Part shown: piece after piece, positions 31,878-41,450 of the stretch
How the letters are laid out: every line of letters starts with the position of its first letter
Numbering within the stretch: the first letter of the stretch is position 1
Origin: Roseithermus sacchariphilus
GTDB taxonomy: Bacteria > Bacteroidota > Rhodothermia > Rhodothermales > MEBIC09517
Direction: 5' to 3'
Assembly (NCBI GenBank): GCA_003285105.1
Contig: CP030158.1
Coordinates: 1-64,000 of the forward strand
DNA length: 64,000 nucleotides
Program-made: the position numbers and the translations under genes
Notes under the pieces: model-generated
What the model saw: only the letters and a program-made list of their open reading frames with translations
Databases searched by the model: none
What the model was told of the DNA's origin: nothing

Positions 31878-34361
31878 TCAAAACTCGACGCGGGCGCGGA
31901 CGTTGATGGTGCGCGGCGTGAGGCGGGTGGGGATGCGCTGCCAGACCCCGTCGGCCCGCGGCACCCAGGCATAGGCGACCGTGTTCGTCATGTCGAACAC
32001 GTTCAGGATCTCCGCGGTCAGCCGCAGCCGGATCGGACGGCGCCCCTCGCGCTCGTCGACGATCAGGCTCTTGGTCAGCCCGAGGTCCAGGCGGCGGTAG
32101 AGCGGGTAGCGTGCCGAGAAGCGCTCGCCCGGGACCTGCACGACGAGCGTGCCGATCCGGCGGCCCGGGATCGGCGGGGTGTAGGGCAAGCCGGTGCCCA
32201 GAAGCCCGCGCAGGTGGATCTTCCAGGTATCGTCGTTGGGCACGTAATCCTGCACGAAGACGGAGAGGGTGTGCCGCTGATCGGTCGGGCGCGGCACCAC
32301 GCCGTCGCTGAGCGGGGTGCGGAAGGCCGGCAGGAGCCGCTCCCGCGCCACCATGAACCCGTAGTTGACCCAGCTTTCCAGCCCCGGCACGAACTCGCCC
32401 CGGACCTGGAGGTCCAGCCCGTAGACGTACCCTTCCGCGTCGTTCTCGCCGGAATACAGGACGCGGACGTTTTCGATGTCGTAGGAGATGAGGTTCGTCA
32501 GGCGTTTGTAGTAGGCCTCGGCCCGCAGGTAGAGCCGGCGGCGGGCCAGGAGGTGTTCGAGGCCGCCGACGAGTTGCACGGAGCGCTGCGCCTTCAGCCC
32601 GCGGTTGAGCGCGCCCAGGATGCCCTCGCCGGGCTCCGGCTGCCCCCGCAGCTCGCGATAGGTCGGCGCCTGGTGGTAGACGCCGGCCGCTCCGTTGAGC
32701 GTCGTGCGTGTGGTGAGGCGATACCGCGCCGAGAGCCGCGGCGACACGGTCCACTCCCCGTTGAAGGAGAAGTAATCCGCCCGGATCCCGCCGGTGACCA
32801 CCAGCCGGTCCCGCGTGGGCAGGAGATCCACGGCATCCTGCACGTAGAAGGCCGCCTGCGTGGCGTCGAGCGCGGCGCTGTCGTAGAGGCTGTCGGCGAC
32901 GATGCGGATCACGTCGCCGTCGGTCGAGCGGCCGCGGAGGGTCGTCTGCTCCTGCAGGCGGTCGGAGAAGGTGAGCGCCCGCACGAGCCAGCCGGCCTCG
33001 GCGGCGTGCCGGTTCCGCGTGAGCCGCCAGCGTCCCTGGCCGGTCCACGTCTTCACCCGGACCCGGTTGTCCGCAAGGTCCTCCTGGACGGCACCGCCCG
33101 TCTCGATGTGGCCGGTGCCGGCCTCCGGGTCGCCGCTGCCGGGATCGACCTGATAGAGGATGGACGAGCCCCGGAGCCGCAAGTACTCCCGCTCGTCCGT
33201 CTCGAAGTAGGCGACGTCGTGCTCGATGCGAAGCGATGGCGACAGCCGGTTCTTAAGGCGCGTGCCGACGAAGCGCGTCGCGTAGCCGTCGCGTTCCTCG
33301 CTGGCTTCGTCGAAATTGACCCAGATGGCCTGCAGGTTCGACGGCTGCGTCGGGTCGGCGCTGACGGTGCCGAAGTACGTCTTGCGGCTGCGCGGGTCGA
33401 GGAGGAAGTCGTGGTCGGCCCACATGCCCAGGGCTTCCCATTCGTGCCCGGGTGCGAGGCGGTAGGCCAGATAGCCCTGGAAGTCGGTATAGTCCGGCTG
33501 GTAGTTCCCCTCCAGTTCCTGCGTCTCGAAGAAGCGCCGCGCCCGGGCCTTGCGCACGCCGAAGGACCACCCCAGTCGCCCGTCCAGCGCCGAGGCCCGG
33601 GCCGTGGCCCCGGCGTCGAGCGTGGAGGCATAGGCGGCGCCGCTGAGCGGTTCGCGCTCGGGGCGATGGTAGGTCACCTCCAGCGCCGAGGAGAGCTTGC
33701 CGCCGTAACGGGCCGGGAAGCCCCCCGTGTAGAGGGTGATGCGGTCGGCCAGTTCGGGATTCAGCAGGCCGAGCCCCTCCTGCTCGCCCTGACGCGGGCG
33801 GAAGGGCAGGTAGACCTCGAAGCCGTTGATGAAGATCAGGTTCTCGTTGAAGCCCCCGCCGCGCACCGAGTACTGATTCGACAGCTCGTTGTTGGTGGCC
33901 ACCCCCGGCAACACCTTCAGCGCGCGGAAGCCGTCGCGAAACGGTGCCGGAATGTTCTGCACCTGCTCGGGCGAGAGGTCGTAGACGCCCGCCTCCCGCG
34001 GCGCGCCGGCATCCTCCACCGTCACCCCCTCCAACTCGACGACCACGTCGGCCAGCGCGACGTCCAGCCGGGTCGTCTGATCCCGCCGGACGACGACCGA
34101 GTCCACGCGGGCGAGAAAGCCGATGGCCGAGAAGCGCAGCGTATAGCGGCCGACGGGCAGGCGCAGTTCGTAGGCGCCTTCTGCGTTCGTGGCCGTGCCG
34201 AAGTTGGTGCCGTCGACGAGGACCGTCACGCCGGGGAGGGCGGCACCGGAGGCGGCTTCCGACACCCGGCCGGCCACGGTGCCCCAGTTCTGGGCCGCAG
34301 CGCCGGCAGGCCATCCGGCCAGCAGGAGCAGGCCGGCACCGAGGAGACGAAGCGTGCGCAT
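31878..34361 (-). CDS. TonB-dependent receptor with carboxypeptidase-like N-terminal domain
   Basis: Outer-membrane active transporter of 827 residues. The start MRTLRLLGAGLLLLAGWPAGAAAQ gives a clean signal peptide; longer in-frame reading (to 34556) does not. Residues about 30-110 form a carboxypeptidase-regulatory-like beta-sandwich (GTVAGRVSEAASGAALPGV). The plug domain follows (VYDLSPEQVQNIP..., QYSVRGGGFNENLIFINGFEV), then a 22-stranded barrel ending in the aromatic terminal strand INVRARVEF. No SusD homologue is adjacent, so a metal-chelate or small-molecule substrate is as likely as a glycan. One of the two TonB proteins here may energise it. Confidence 0.92.
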   Translation of the reverse strand: MRTLRLLGAGLLLLAGWPAGAAAQNWGTVAGRVSEAASGAALPGVTVLVDGTNFGTATNAEGAYELRLPVGRYTLRFSAIGFLARVDSVVVRRDQTTRLDVALADVVVELEGVTVEDAGAPREAGVYDLSPEQVQNIPAPFRDGFRALKVLPGVATNNELSNQYSVRGGGFNENLIFINGFEVYLPFRPRQGEQEGLGLLNPELADRITLYTGGFPARYGGKLSSALEVTYHRPEREPLSGAAYASTLDAGATARASALDGRLGWSFGVRKARARRFFETQELEGNYQPDYTDFQGYLAYRLAPGHEWEALGMWADHDFLLDPRSRKTYFGTVSADPTQPSNLQAIWVNFDEASEERDGYATRFVGTRLKNRLSPSLRIEHDVAYFETDEREYLRLRGSSILYQVDPGSGDPEAGTGHIETGGAVQEDLADNRVRVKTWTGQGRWRLTRNRHAAEAGWLVRALTFSDRLQEQTTLRGRSTDGDVIRIVADSLYDSAALDATQAAFYVQDAVDLLPTRDRLVVTGGIRADYFSFNGEWTVSPRLSARYRLTTRTTLNGAAGVYHQAPTYRELRGQPEPGEGILGALNRGLKAQRSVQLVGGLEHLLARRRLYLRAEAYYKRLTNLISYDIENVRVLYSGENDAEGYVYGLDLQVRGEFVPGLESWVNYGFMVARERLLPAFRTPLSDGVVPRPTDQRHTLSVFVQDYVPNDDTWKIHLRGLLGTGLPYTPPIPGRRIGTLVVQVPGERFSARYPLYRRLDLGLTKSLIVDEREGRRPIRLRLTAEILNVFDMTNTVAYAWVPRADGVWQRIPTRLTPRTINVRARVEF

Positions 34362-34552
34362 TACGAACGGCTCGCGATGAAACGATGACAGGAAACGCGG
34401 TTCGTATCCGGTAGCGCGATAGGTCGTCCTCGGCGAATGAAACGGCGGCGGGAAGCAAGAGCAAAAAACGATCCCGCCGGACCAACGTTCCTCGTGGACC
34501 ACGGGGGGAAAGGAGAACACCCTGCCGGCACCCCCCTCGGCCCGCACGCGCA

Positions 34553-35521
34553 TCACGGGTCCAGGCGCGGGTAGAAGTACAGATGCGCCGGAAGGCCCCG
34601 CGGCTCCTCGCTGACGGTGAAGTAGCCCCGCCCGTCGGCGGCCCAGGCCAGGGCCTCGCCCTGCGGCTCCGGCACGTAGGGCACCCGCTGCGGCGCGGCG
34701 TCGAAGAACGACGCGGACGCCCCGGACCGCGACCAGTAGTACACGTAGCCGTAGGTCTTCATCAGCAAGGCCCGCCCGGAGGGCGCGATGTCCCCGGCGA
34801 CGATCAGCTGGTTCGGGCTCTGCGGCGGATCGAAGCCGGCCAGATCGAGCCGGGCGACCAACTCCAGCACCAGCGGAGCCGCGGGCGTGTGCGGTGGCGG
34901 GATCCGGTAGACGTCTGCCCGATCGGTTTGCTTGGTGACGACGTACAGGTCGCCGGTGAGCGGGTCAGACAGCAAAGTCTCTGCATTTTCCGGGCCGCCG
35001 GGATACCGGAAGCGCAGCGCCGCCACCCCGTGCAGCGTATCCACGACGGCGGCCTGCCCGACCTCGACGGCCGGCTCGGGCACGCGGTAGATCAGCGCCT
35101 CCGGGTACTGCCGGAGGTTATCCCCGATCTCCCCGACGTAGAGGTAGTCCACGCCGGCCTCCGGGCCCGGTCCGAGGGCGAGGTCCTCCCAGTCGCGCGC
35201 CTGCGCGCCGGCCAGGTAGTAGGTCCCCAGCAACCGCCCGTGCGAGTCGATGGCAAAGAGCCGTGGGGCATCGCCCGAGTCGTTGTGCACCCACAGCACG
35301 CCCGGGGCTCGCCGGCTCGCCACCAGCCCCGAGGCTTCGTCGATGGCCTCCGCCTCGACCAGGCCGCGATCCTCCCGCGCGCCGAAGGCCGGCGGCGGCG
35401 GGGCCTCCGGGCCGTCCACGCCCACCGGCGGGGGCACCGTCGAGGCCGCCGGCGGACGGGTACAGGCCGCCCCGGCGATCAGCAGCGTCAGCAGCCACAG
35501 CCCGGCGCGGCGCGGCGTCAT
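34553..35521 (-). CDS. Lipoprotein with predicted beta-propeller fold, function unknown
   Basis: A 322-residue protein whose N-terminus (LWLLTLLIAGAAC) looks like a lipoprotein signal. An upstream in-frame ATG at 35536 would add five residues. The mature part has repeated strand patterns and the blocks EIDEASGLVASRR-type, LWVHNDSGD, ARDWEDLALG, YLYVGEIGDN and YRYPGGPENAETLL. These resemble extracellular propeller proteins of unknown function in Bacteroidota and Actinobacteria. It follows proS by 28 bp on the same strand and precedes the TonB-dependent receptor by 190 bp. Confidence 0.75.
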   Translation of the reverse strand: MTPRRAGLWLLTLLIAGAACTRPPAASTVPPPVGVDGPEAPPPPAFGAREDRGLVEAEAIDEASGLVASRRAPGVLWVHNDSGDAPRLFAIDSHGRLLGTYYLAGAQARDWEDLALGPGPEAGVDYLYVGEIGDNLRQYPEALIYRVPEPAVEVGQAAVVDTLHGVAALRFRYPGGPENAETLLSDPLTGDLYVVTKQTDRADVYRIPPPHTPAAPLVLELVARLDLAGFDPPQSPNQLIVAGDIAPSGRALLMKTYGYVYYWSRSGASASFFDAAPQRVPYVPEPQGEALAWAADGRGYFTVSEEPRGLPAHLYFYPRLDP

Positions 35522-35549
35522 CGGTCGGCAACGCATCGCAGGGGATCCA

Positions 35550-37037
35550 TCAATAGGCTCGGGCAAAGACGACGCGCCCCCGGGACGGCTTCCCGGTGAG
35601 CATGTCCACGCCCTCCTCCTCTGTCCCCTCGATCTCGCCCGGCAGGGGGATGCACCGGATGGTGGCTTTCGTCTCCTCCTTGATGCGCGCTTCCGTCTCG
35701 GCGGTGCCGTCCCAGTGGGCGAGCACGAAGCCGCCGGTCTCCTCGAGCACCGCTTTGAAGTCGTCGTACGTGTCGACGGGGGTCGTGTGGGCATCCCGGA
35801 AGGCACGCGCGCGGTCGAACAGCGTCTGCTGGATGGCCTCCAGCGTTTCCTGTACCCGGCGGGCCAGGCCCTCCTGCGGGACGATGGCCTTCTCCCGCGT
35901 GTCGCGCCGGGCCAGTTCGACGGTCCCGTTGGCAACGTCCCGCGGGCCGATGGCGAGACGCACGGGGACGCCCTGCACCTCGTATTCGTTGAACTTCCAG
36001 CCGGGACGATAGGCCTCGCGCGCGTCGAGCCGGACGGTCATGCCGGCGTCGGTCAGCTCGCGCTCGATGCGTTCGGCGGCCTCCAGCACGGCCGTCCGCT
36101 CGCCATCTTTTCGGTAGATGGGCACGATGACGACCTGCCGGGGGGCCAGCCGCGGCGGCAGCACCAGCCCCTGATCGTCCGAGTGCGTCATGATGAGCGC
36201 CCCGATGAGCCGCGTGGACACGCCCCACGAAGTCGCCCAGACGTACTCCAGTTCGTTGTTCTCGTTCTGGAAGGTGCAGTCGAAGGCCTTCGCAAAGTTC
36301 TGCCCGAGGAAGTGGCTCGTACCGGCCTGCAGGGCCTTGCCGTCCTGCATGAGCGCCTCGATGCAGTACGTATCGACGGCCCCGGCGAAGCGCTCGCTTT
36401 CGGTCTTGACACCCCGGATCACCGGGACGGCCATGTACTCCTGGGCGAAGGTGGCGTAGACCTCCAGCATCTGTTTCGTCTCGGCGATGGCCTCTTCCTT
36501 CGTTGCGTGGGCCGTGTGCCCCTCCTGCCAGAGGAACTCCATCGTCCGCAGGAACAGGCGCGTGCGCATCTCCCACCGGACCACGTTGGCCCACTGGTTG
36601 AGCAGGATGGGCAGGTCCCGCCAGGACTGGATCCAGTTGGCGTAGGTGTGCCAGATGATCGTCTCCGAGGTGGGCCGCACGATGAGGTTTTCCTCCAGCT
36701 TCGACGCCGGATCCGGCATCAACCCGTCCCCGTCCTCGTTGGCGGTCAGCCGCGAGTGGGTGACGACGGCGCATTCCTTGGCAAAGCCCTCCACGTGCTG
36801 CGCCTCCCGCGAGAGGAAGGACTGAGGGATGAAGACGGGGAAATACGCGTTTTCATGCCCGGTTTCCTTGAACATGCGGTCCAGCACGGCCTGCATGTTT
36901 TCCCACAGGGCATAGCCGTTGGGCCGGATGATCATGCAGCCGCGCACGGGCGAATAATCCGCCAGCTTCGCCGCCCGCACGACGTCGATGTACCATTGCG
37001 CGTAATCGTCCGCACGCTTCGTGATAACGTCAGCCAT
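35550..37037 (-). CDS. proS: Proline--tRNA ligase (archaeal/eukaryotic-type)
   Basis: Charges tRNA-Pro. At 495 residues, and lacking the INS editing domain of E. coli ProS, it belongs to the ProS type 3 family shared by archaea, eukaryotes and several bacterial phyla. Class II motifs are seen as [12 protein letters not shown] (motif 1 region), [23 protein letters not shown] and [24 protein letters not shown] (motif 2 region). The protein ends in the characteristic RVVFARAY. No leader of useful length is seen: a TATACT lies directly against the ATG. Confidence 0.96.
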   Translation of the reverse strand: MADVITKRADDYAQWYIDVVRAAKLADYSPVRGCMIIRPNGYALWENMQAVLDRMFKETGHENAYFPVFIPQSFLSREAQHVEGFAKECAVVTHSRLTANEDGDGLMPDPASKLEENLIVRPTSETIIWHTYANWIQSWRDLPILLNQWANVVRWEMRTRLFLRTMEFLWQEGHTAHATKEEAIAETKQMLEVYATFAQEYMAVPVIRGVKTESERFAGAVDTYCIEALMQDGKALQAGTSHFLGQNFAKAFDCTFQNENNELEYVWATSWGVSTRLIGALIMTHSDDQGLVLPPRLAPRQVVIVPIYRKDGERTAVLEAAERIERELTDAGMTVRLDAREAYRPGWKFNEYEVQGVPVRLAIGPRDVANGTVELARRDTREKAIVPQEGLARRVQETLEAIQQTLFDRARAFRDAHTTPVDTYDDFKAVLEETGGFVLAHWDGTAETEARIKEETKATIRCIPLPGEIEGTEEEGVDMLTGKPSRGRVVFARAY

Positions 37038-37380
37038 AGTATACAGTCACTGAGGTCTTTCCAAGACAACGCTAGGGCCGTCGCCCTACCGGAACGCCCG
37101 GAATGGGTTCCCGGGACCGTACGGCACGAACCGGCGCAGAATTTGACCCGGAACGGGGTGAACCACAGGCGCTTCGCCACGAGCCCCCATGAACGGCATC
37201 CCATCCACGGCGCTCTGCAACGCTTCGCCGGTAAGCGCGCTGAATATACTGGCCGGCAGCGCGGATATCCAGACGGCCGGATGGGGCCGGGGCCGGCTCG
37301 TAACCTTTGCCCTGCCCGTGAGTATCAACCCCGTAGAGACGCTTTCGCCACGGCATCGACAGCAGTAGAGGTAGGTTACC
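37038..37380. other. Divergent intergenic region, 343 bp
   Basis: Between proS (minus) and the Tyr-rich lipoprotein gene (plus). It contains a TATACT (37248-37253) without a well-spaced -35 box, and a GAGGTAGG stretch just before the plus-strand ATG that can serve as a ribosome-binding site. No gene is recognised. Confidence 0.5.
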
Positions 37381-38484
37381 ATGCAACGCTCCTCGTTCCC
37401 CTTCGCTCATGCCCTTCCCGTGCGCCTGCTGGCTCTGGGCGTCCTCGTGCTTGGCCTGACGGGCTGCTACACCCAGCTCGCCGTGGTCGAAGACGAGTAC
37501 TACCAGCCGCGCCGCGTGGAGATCACGGAATACGAAGACAGCGTGGTCGTGGAAGAAACCTACTACGCGGATGCGTACTACGATCATCCTCGCTTCTACC
37601 GGCGCTATTTCGCCCGCTTCTACCACGACCCCTTCTTCTACAGCAGCCACTACTACGATCCCTTCTGGTACGACCCGTTCTGGCACGACCCGTTCTGGTA
37701 TGATCCGTTCTACCGACCGGGCTTTTACCTGGGGATCTCGATTGGCTGGCCCTACTACTACCGGCCGTACCGCTACGGCTATGCCGGCTACTACGGCGGC
37801 TACTGGGGCGGTTACTACGGCGGCTACTGGGGCGGTTACTACGGCGGGCACCTGAGCGCCGGCGTCTATCGCAGCCGCCACTACACCCCGCGCGGAAGCA
37901 CCATGGGCCGCAGCCGCATGGCGAGCACGACCACGGACCATCCGCGCAACGTGGTCCGGGGCAGCACGCGCGGCCGCAGCGTCACCGGAGACGATCAGAC
38001 CCGCACTATCACGCGCTCCGGTAACCGGGGCACCATCGGCCGCGCCACCACCCGGACGACCTCCGGGCGGACGGTGACGCGGACGACATCGCGCGGCGCG
38101 GCCACGTCGTCGCAGGGCCGCACCGTCGAGCGCTCGCGTGGCACCATCGGTCGCTCCACCACGCGTAGCTCTTCCTCGCGCGGCACCTACACCCCGCGGT
38201 CGTCCTCGGGCAACTCCTCACGTGGCACCGTGGGGCGCTCCACGCCGCGCAGTTCCTCCTCGCGTGGGACCTACACCCCGCGGTCGTCCTCGGGCAACTC
38301 CTCGCGTGGGACCTACACGCCGCGGTCGTCCTCGGGCCGGTCATCGAGCAGCGGCAGCGTGCGTCCTTCGTCGCGGGGATCGTCGAGTAGCGGCAGCGTG
38401 CGGTCGAGCGGCAGCGGTTCGTCGAGCCGGTCGTCCTCCTCGGGCACCCGCAGCCGGAGCCGCAGCCGCGGCAACAACCAGTAA
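37381..38484 (+). CDS. Low-complexity lipoprotein: Tyr/Trp/Phe-rich then Ser/Arg-rich repeats
   Basis: A 367-residue lipoprotein with a good lipobox (LVLGLTGC, Cys28). Residues about 30-75 are acidic and Tyr-rich. Residues 76-120 carry a DPFWYDPFWHDPFWYDPF repeat. Residues 125-160 alternate YGGYWGGYYGGYWGGYYGG. From about 170 on it is Ser/Arg/Thr/Gly-rich and very basic, with near-repeats of the module SSSRGTYTPRSSSGNSSRGT and then SSGSVR. The protein is predicted disordered with aromatic stickers. No family function is recognised. It could be a surface adhesive, cell-envelope scaffold or nucleic-acid/polysaccharide binder (inference). A strong terminator follows, so it is monocistronic. Confidence 0.85.
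   Translation: MQRSSFPFAHALPVRLLALGVLVLGLTGCYTQLAVVEDEYYQPRRVEITEYEDSVVVEETYYADAYYDHPRFYRRYFARFYHDPFFYSSHYYDPFWYDPFWHDPFWYDPFYRPGFYLGISIGWPYYYRPYRYGYAGYYGGYWGGYYGGYWGGYYGGHLSAGVYRSRHYTPRGSTMGRSRMASTTTDHPRNVVRGSTRGRSVTGDDQTRTITRSGNRGTIGRATTRTTSGRTVTRTTSRGAATSSQGRTVERSRGTIGRSTTRSSSSRGTYTPRSSSGNSSRGTVGRSTPRSSSSRGTYTPRSSSGNSSRGTYTPRSSSGRSSSSGSVRPSSRGSSSSGSVRSSGSGSSSRSSSSGTRSRSRSRGNNQ
37676..37850. repeat. In-gene repeats coding for aromatic motifs
   Basis: Two blocks: 12-nt units encoding (D/H)PFW (37668-37715) and 12/24-nt units encoding YGGYWGG (37788-37848), the latter nearly identical at DNA level (ggcggttactacggcggcta). Unit lengths keep frame. Confidence 0.8.
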
Positions 38485-38532
38485 CGCTCACGGACCCACC
38501 CTGTGTCTGGCCGGCACGGGGCGCTGAGCCGG

Positions 38533-38566
38533 GGAAAGGCCCGTGCCTGTGCGCGGGCCTTTCCTA
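38533..38566 (+). terminator. Intrinsic terminator after the low-complexity lipoprotein gene
   Basis: Perfect 11-bp stem GGAAAGGCCCG (38533-38543) with CGGGCCTTTCC (38554-38564) around a 10-nt loop. The T tract lies partly inside the stem. Symmetrical, so possibly active in both directions. Confidence 0.75.
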
Positions 38567-38615
38567 TGCCCGCACCCCGCGGTCACACCCCACTAACAAC
38601 CTTTTAGTAAACAAC

Positions 38616-40295
38616 ATGTTAACCCATATCACCACACCGGAAACAGGCCTCCGTCAACGTGGTCAGGCGTGGCTTTGCCGGGGCCTGTTACTGCTCGCAG
38701 GACTGCTCCTGGTCGGCTCGGCCCGGGCCCAGACGGGCGAGGATGCCCTCCGCTTCACGCAGCGCTTCCCCGCCGCCAGCGTCCGCATGATGGGGCTGGG
38801 CGGGGCCGGCATCGCCGGCGTGGCCGACTACGGCGCGCTGTTCACCAACCCGGCCGGTCTGGGCTACTTCCAGCGCTCGCTGCTGTCCGGCTCGCTGGGC
38901 ACGCTCTCGGTCACCGATGAGGCACTATTCCAGGCCCCGGGCACGTCGAACACCGCCGAGAACAGCGTCCGGGCGACGCGCCTCGACGGCCTCGGCTACG
39001 TCTATCGCGTGCCGACCACCCGCGGCTCTTTCGCCATCGGGGCTTCGTTCAACCAGATCAACGCCTTCGACCGGGATCTCAAGTACGCAGGTGACAATCC
39101 GAGCAACTCCTTCACCGACTTCCTCATGCCCGTCCCCGGCGAGTTCAGCGCCACACAGGTCGCCCCGGACTACGACGAGGAACTGTTCTTCGGGCAATTC
39201 CTCGTGGAAGACGGAGCCGGCAATGCCTACCTGGTGGACTTCGACCCGGACGGTGACGGCTTCATCAACCGGCCGCTCTCCTATATCGGCTTCCAGACGT
39301 TCGGCATCGATTTTTCCCCGGCGCTCTTCGACGACGGCGATCCCGTGCCCTTCCTGCCGGCCGTCACCACCGGCACGATGCTTCAGGCCGGCCGGGTGAT
39401 CGAGGAAGGAGCGATGCGCGAGTTGAACATCGGCGGCGCCATCGAGGCCGCCCGGAACCTCATGCTCGGCGCCTCGCTCAACATCCACTTCGGCGCGTAC
39501 GACCTGCGCTCGGAGTTCGAGGAGATCGACGAGCGCAACGAGAACGACGGCAACTTCGGCAACACGACCGACTTCGACCGCCTCCTGCTGACCGAACGCA
39601 TCGAGTCGGACCTGCTCGGACTCAGCTTCCGGGCCGGGCTATCGTCGCAGATCGCCCCGAACGTCCGTGCCGGCCTGACGCTGGAAACGCCGACCTTCTA
39701 CGCCATCGACGAGAGCTACAGCACGGAACTGGAGACGGTCTTCGACAACGGGGACGTCTTCCGCTACGGCGGGCAGCCGGACGAGGACGTCGGCAGCGGG
39801 GCCTTCGAGTATGAGATCACCACGCCCTGGCGCTTCGGGGTCGGCCTCTCGGCCGACGTCTCGGACCTGACCGTCCTGGCCGATGCGGAGTTCGTGGACT
39901 GGACGCAGATGGAAATGAGCGCGGACGTGGACGAGGCGTACTTCGAGCAGGTCAACCGCTCCATCCGGGACGATCTGGATGCCGTGGTCAACAGCCGCTT
40001 CGGGCTGGAATATGCGCTGGGCCGCCTCACGCTGCGCGGCGGCCTCGCTTTCCAGCCGGACCCGCGCCGGGCCGAGACCGAACGGGGCGACGGCACCACG
40101 CTGGACCGGTCGAAAACGTTCTACTCCGCCGGGTTCAGCTACCGCTTCACACCGGAGGCGCGCTTCGACTTCGGCTGGGTGCAGGCGCGCTACGCGGATC
40201 AGTTCCTCCCCTACACCGACGTCACCGACGCCCCTCTCGTCGACGAAGACGTCGTGCTCAACCGCTTCGCCGTGGGGCTGACCTATCGGTTCTAG
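38616..40295 (+). CDS. OmpP1/FadL-like outer-membrane transport protein
   Basis: A 559-residue outer-membrane beta-barrel protein with a signal peptide (GLLLLAGLLLVGSARAQ). The N-terminal block ASVRMMGLGGAGIAGVADYGALFTNPAGLGYF is the FadL/OmpP1/TodX hallmark (G-A-x-A-x-D..NPAGL). The end is a typical aromatic barrel strand (NRFAVGLTYRF). FadL-type barrels pass hydrophobic compounds across the outer membrane. The substrate is unknown. The protein is longer than E. coli FadL (446), with acidic loop insertions (for example FDPDGDGFINRP, which looks like a calcium-binding loop). Confidence 0.88.
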   Translation: MLTHITTPETGLRQRGQAWLCRGLLLLAGLLLVGSARAQTGEDALRFTQRFPAASVRMMGLGGAGIAGVADYGALFTNPAGLGYFQRSLLSGSLGTLSVTDEALFQAPGTSNTAENSVRATRLDGLGYVYRVPTTRGSFAIGASFNQINAFDRDLKYAGDNPSNSFTDFLMPVPGEFSATQVAPDYDEELFFGQFLVEDGAGNAYLVDFDPDGDGFINRPLSYIGFQTFGIDFSPALFDDGDPVPFLPAVTTGTMLQAGRVIEEGAMRELNIGGAIEAARNLMLGASLNIHFGAYDLRSEFEEIDERNENDGNFGNTTDFDRLLLTERIESDLLGLSFRAGLSSQIAPNVRAGLTLETPTFYAIDESYSTELETVFDNGDVFRYGGQPDEDVGSGAFEYEITTPWRFGVGLSADVSDLTVLADAEFVDWTQMEMSADVDEAYFEQVNRSIRDDLDAVVNSRFGLEYALGRLTLRGGLAFQPDPRRAETERGDGTTLDRSKTFYSAGFSYRFTPEARFDFGWVQARYADQFLPYTDVTDAPLVDEDVVLNRFAVGLTYRF

Positions 40296-40296
40296 C

Positions 40297-40365
40297 TGTG
40301 GGCTACGGGCTGTGGGCTGATAGCTGAGGGCTGACGGCTGACGGCTGAGAGCCAGCAGCCAGCAG
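40297..40365. repeat. Degenerate heptanucleotide repeat
   Basis: About nine units related to ggctgac/ggctgtg/agctgag (period 7) fill the convergent gap between the FadL-like gene and mltG. Same family as the arrays at 19.4 and 62.3 kb. Confidence 0.75.
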
Positions 40366-41427
40366 CTACCGATTCCGCTCCCGGAGCGCCCGGTAGTAGG
40401 CCTGTGCGGCGCGGTTGTGTTCGGCCAGCGTGCGGCTGAAGGTATGCCGGCCGTCGGCGTTGGCGACGAAGTAGAAATAGTCGTGCTCTTCCGGCTGCAA
40501 GACGGCCCGGATGGACGACGGCGAGGGGTTCGTGATCGGTCCCGGAGGCAGCCCGCGGAACTGGTACGTGTTGTAGGGGTGGTCGAGATCGTAGTCCCGG
40601 AAGTAGAGCCGGCGTTTCTGCCCTTCGATCTGGAGCAGAGCGTACTGGATGGTGGGATCGGCCTGGAGCGGCCAGCCTCGCCGGAGCCGATTGAGGTAGA
40701 CCCCGGCGATGGTCGGGCGCTCGGGGTCGTAGCTGGATTCCCATTCCACGATGGAGGCCAGCGTGAGCACCTGCTCCGGGCGCAGCCCCAGCGGGGGGTC
40801 CTGGCTACCGGGTAACCGGCGGTAGTAGGCCTCGAATTCCTCCTTGATCTTGCGGATGACGTTGGCCGGCGGCGTGCGCCAGTAGAGGAAGTACGTCTCG
40901 GGCAGCATGTAGCCGAAGAGATGGCGCACGTCGGTGCCCAGCTCGGCCGCCAGGCTGCTGTCGGACAGCACATCGAGGAAGGCTTCCCGGGGCCAGCCGA
41001 TCTCCCGGGCCATCACGGCCGCGACGACCTCGGGCCGCGATCCGGGGGGGATGGTCAGCCGCACCGGAGCCTGCAACCCGCGCCGCAGCACGTCCAGCAC
41101 GTCGTAGTTGGATGCCCCGGCGGCAAAGCGATAATGGCCGGGCTTGACCTGAGCGCCCCACCCCGTCAGCGTCGCCATCCACCGAAAGGTCGTGCGCGAG
41201 CGCAGGATGCCGGCGGCGTCCAGCGAGTCGATGACGGCGGGCAGCCCGGCCTCCGGGCCGATCTTGACGCTGCGCTCACCCTCGTACGACGGCGTGTTGG
41301 GCCCCCAGACGACCCAGCCCCCCGCGGCCCCGAGGATCACCCCGAGCACGGCAACGACGGCCGCCGCCGTCAACAGGCGCCGCCCCCGCCGGCCCGGCGC
41401 ACTCCGTTCACGACGGTCAGCCTCCAT
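40366..41427 (-). CDS. mltG: Endolytic transglycosylase MltG
   Basis: Inner-membrane lytic transglycosylase that cleaves nascent glycan strands and may set their length. It has 353 residues: a basic cytoplasmic tail, one membrane helix (about 19-43), a LysM-like subdomain, and the YceG catalytic domain. The catalytic Glu is in LTLASIVEWESS. The typical DYDLDHPYNTYQFRGLPPGPITNPS and FVANADGRHTFSRTLAEHN blocks are present. It follows the chorismate mutase gene by 23 bp. Confidence 0.95.
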   Translation of the reverse strand: MEADRRERSAPGRRGRRLLTAAAVVAVLGVILGAAGGWVVWGPNTPSYEGERSVKIGPEAGLPAVIDSLDAAGILRSRTTFRWMATLTGWGAQVKPGHYRFAAGASNYDVLDVLRRGLQAPVRLTIPPGSRPEVVAAVMAREIGWPREAFLDVLSDSSLAAELGTDVRHLFGYMLPETYFLYWRTPPANVIRKIKEEFEAYYRRLPGSQDPPLGLRPEQVLTLASIVEWESSYDPERPTIAGVYLNRLRRGWPLQADPTIQYALLQIEGQKRRLYFRDYDLDHPYNTYQFRGLPPGPITNPSPSSIRAVLQPEEHDYFYFVANADGRHTFSRTLAEHNRAAQAYYRALRERNR

Positions 41428-41450
41428 CGTCCCCTCGTCGGTTCTGCCTC

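Noticed and set aside
37035-37055. TATACT directly next to the proS ATG as a promoter
   Set aside because: The -10 box would touch the start codon, so transcription would begin inside the gene, and no well-spaced -35 box is present.
40297-40365. REP/BIME-type palindromic element after the FadL-like gene
   Set aside because: The sequence has no strong inverted symmetry; it is better described as degenerate direct heptamers.
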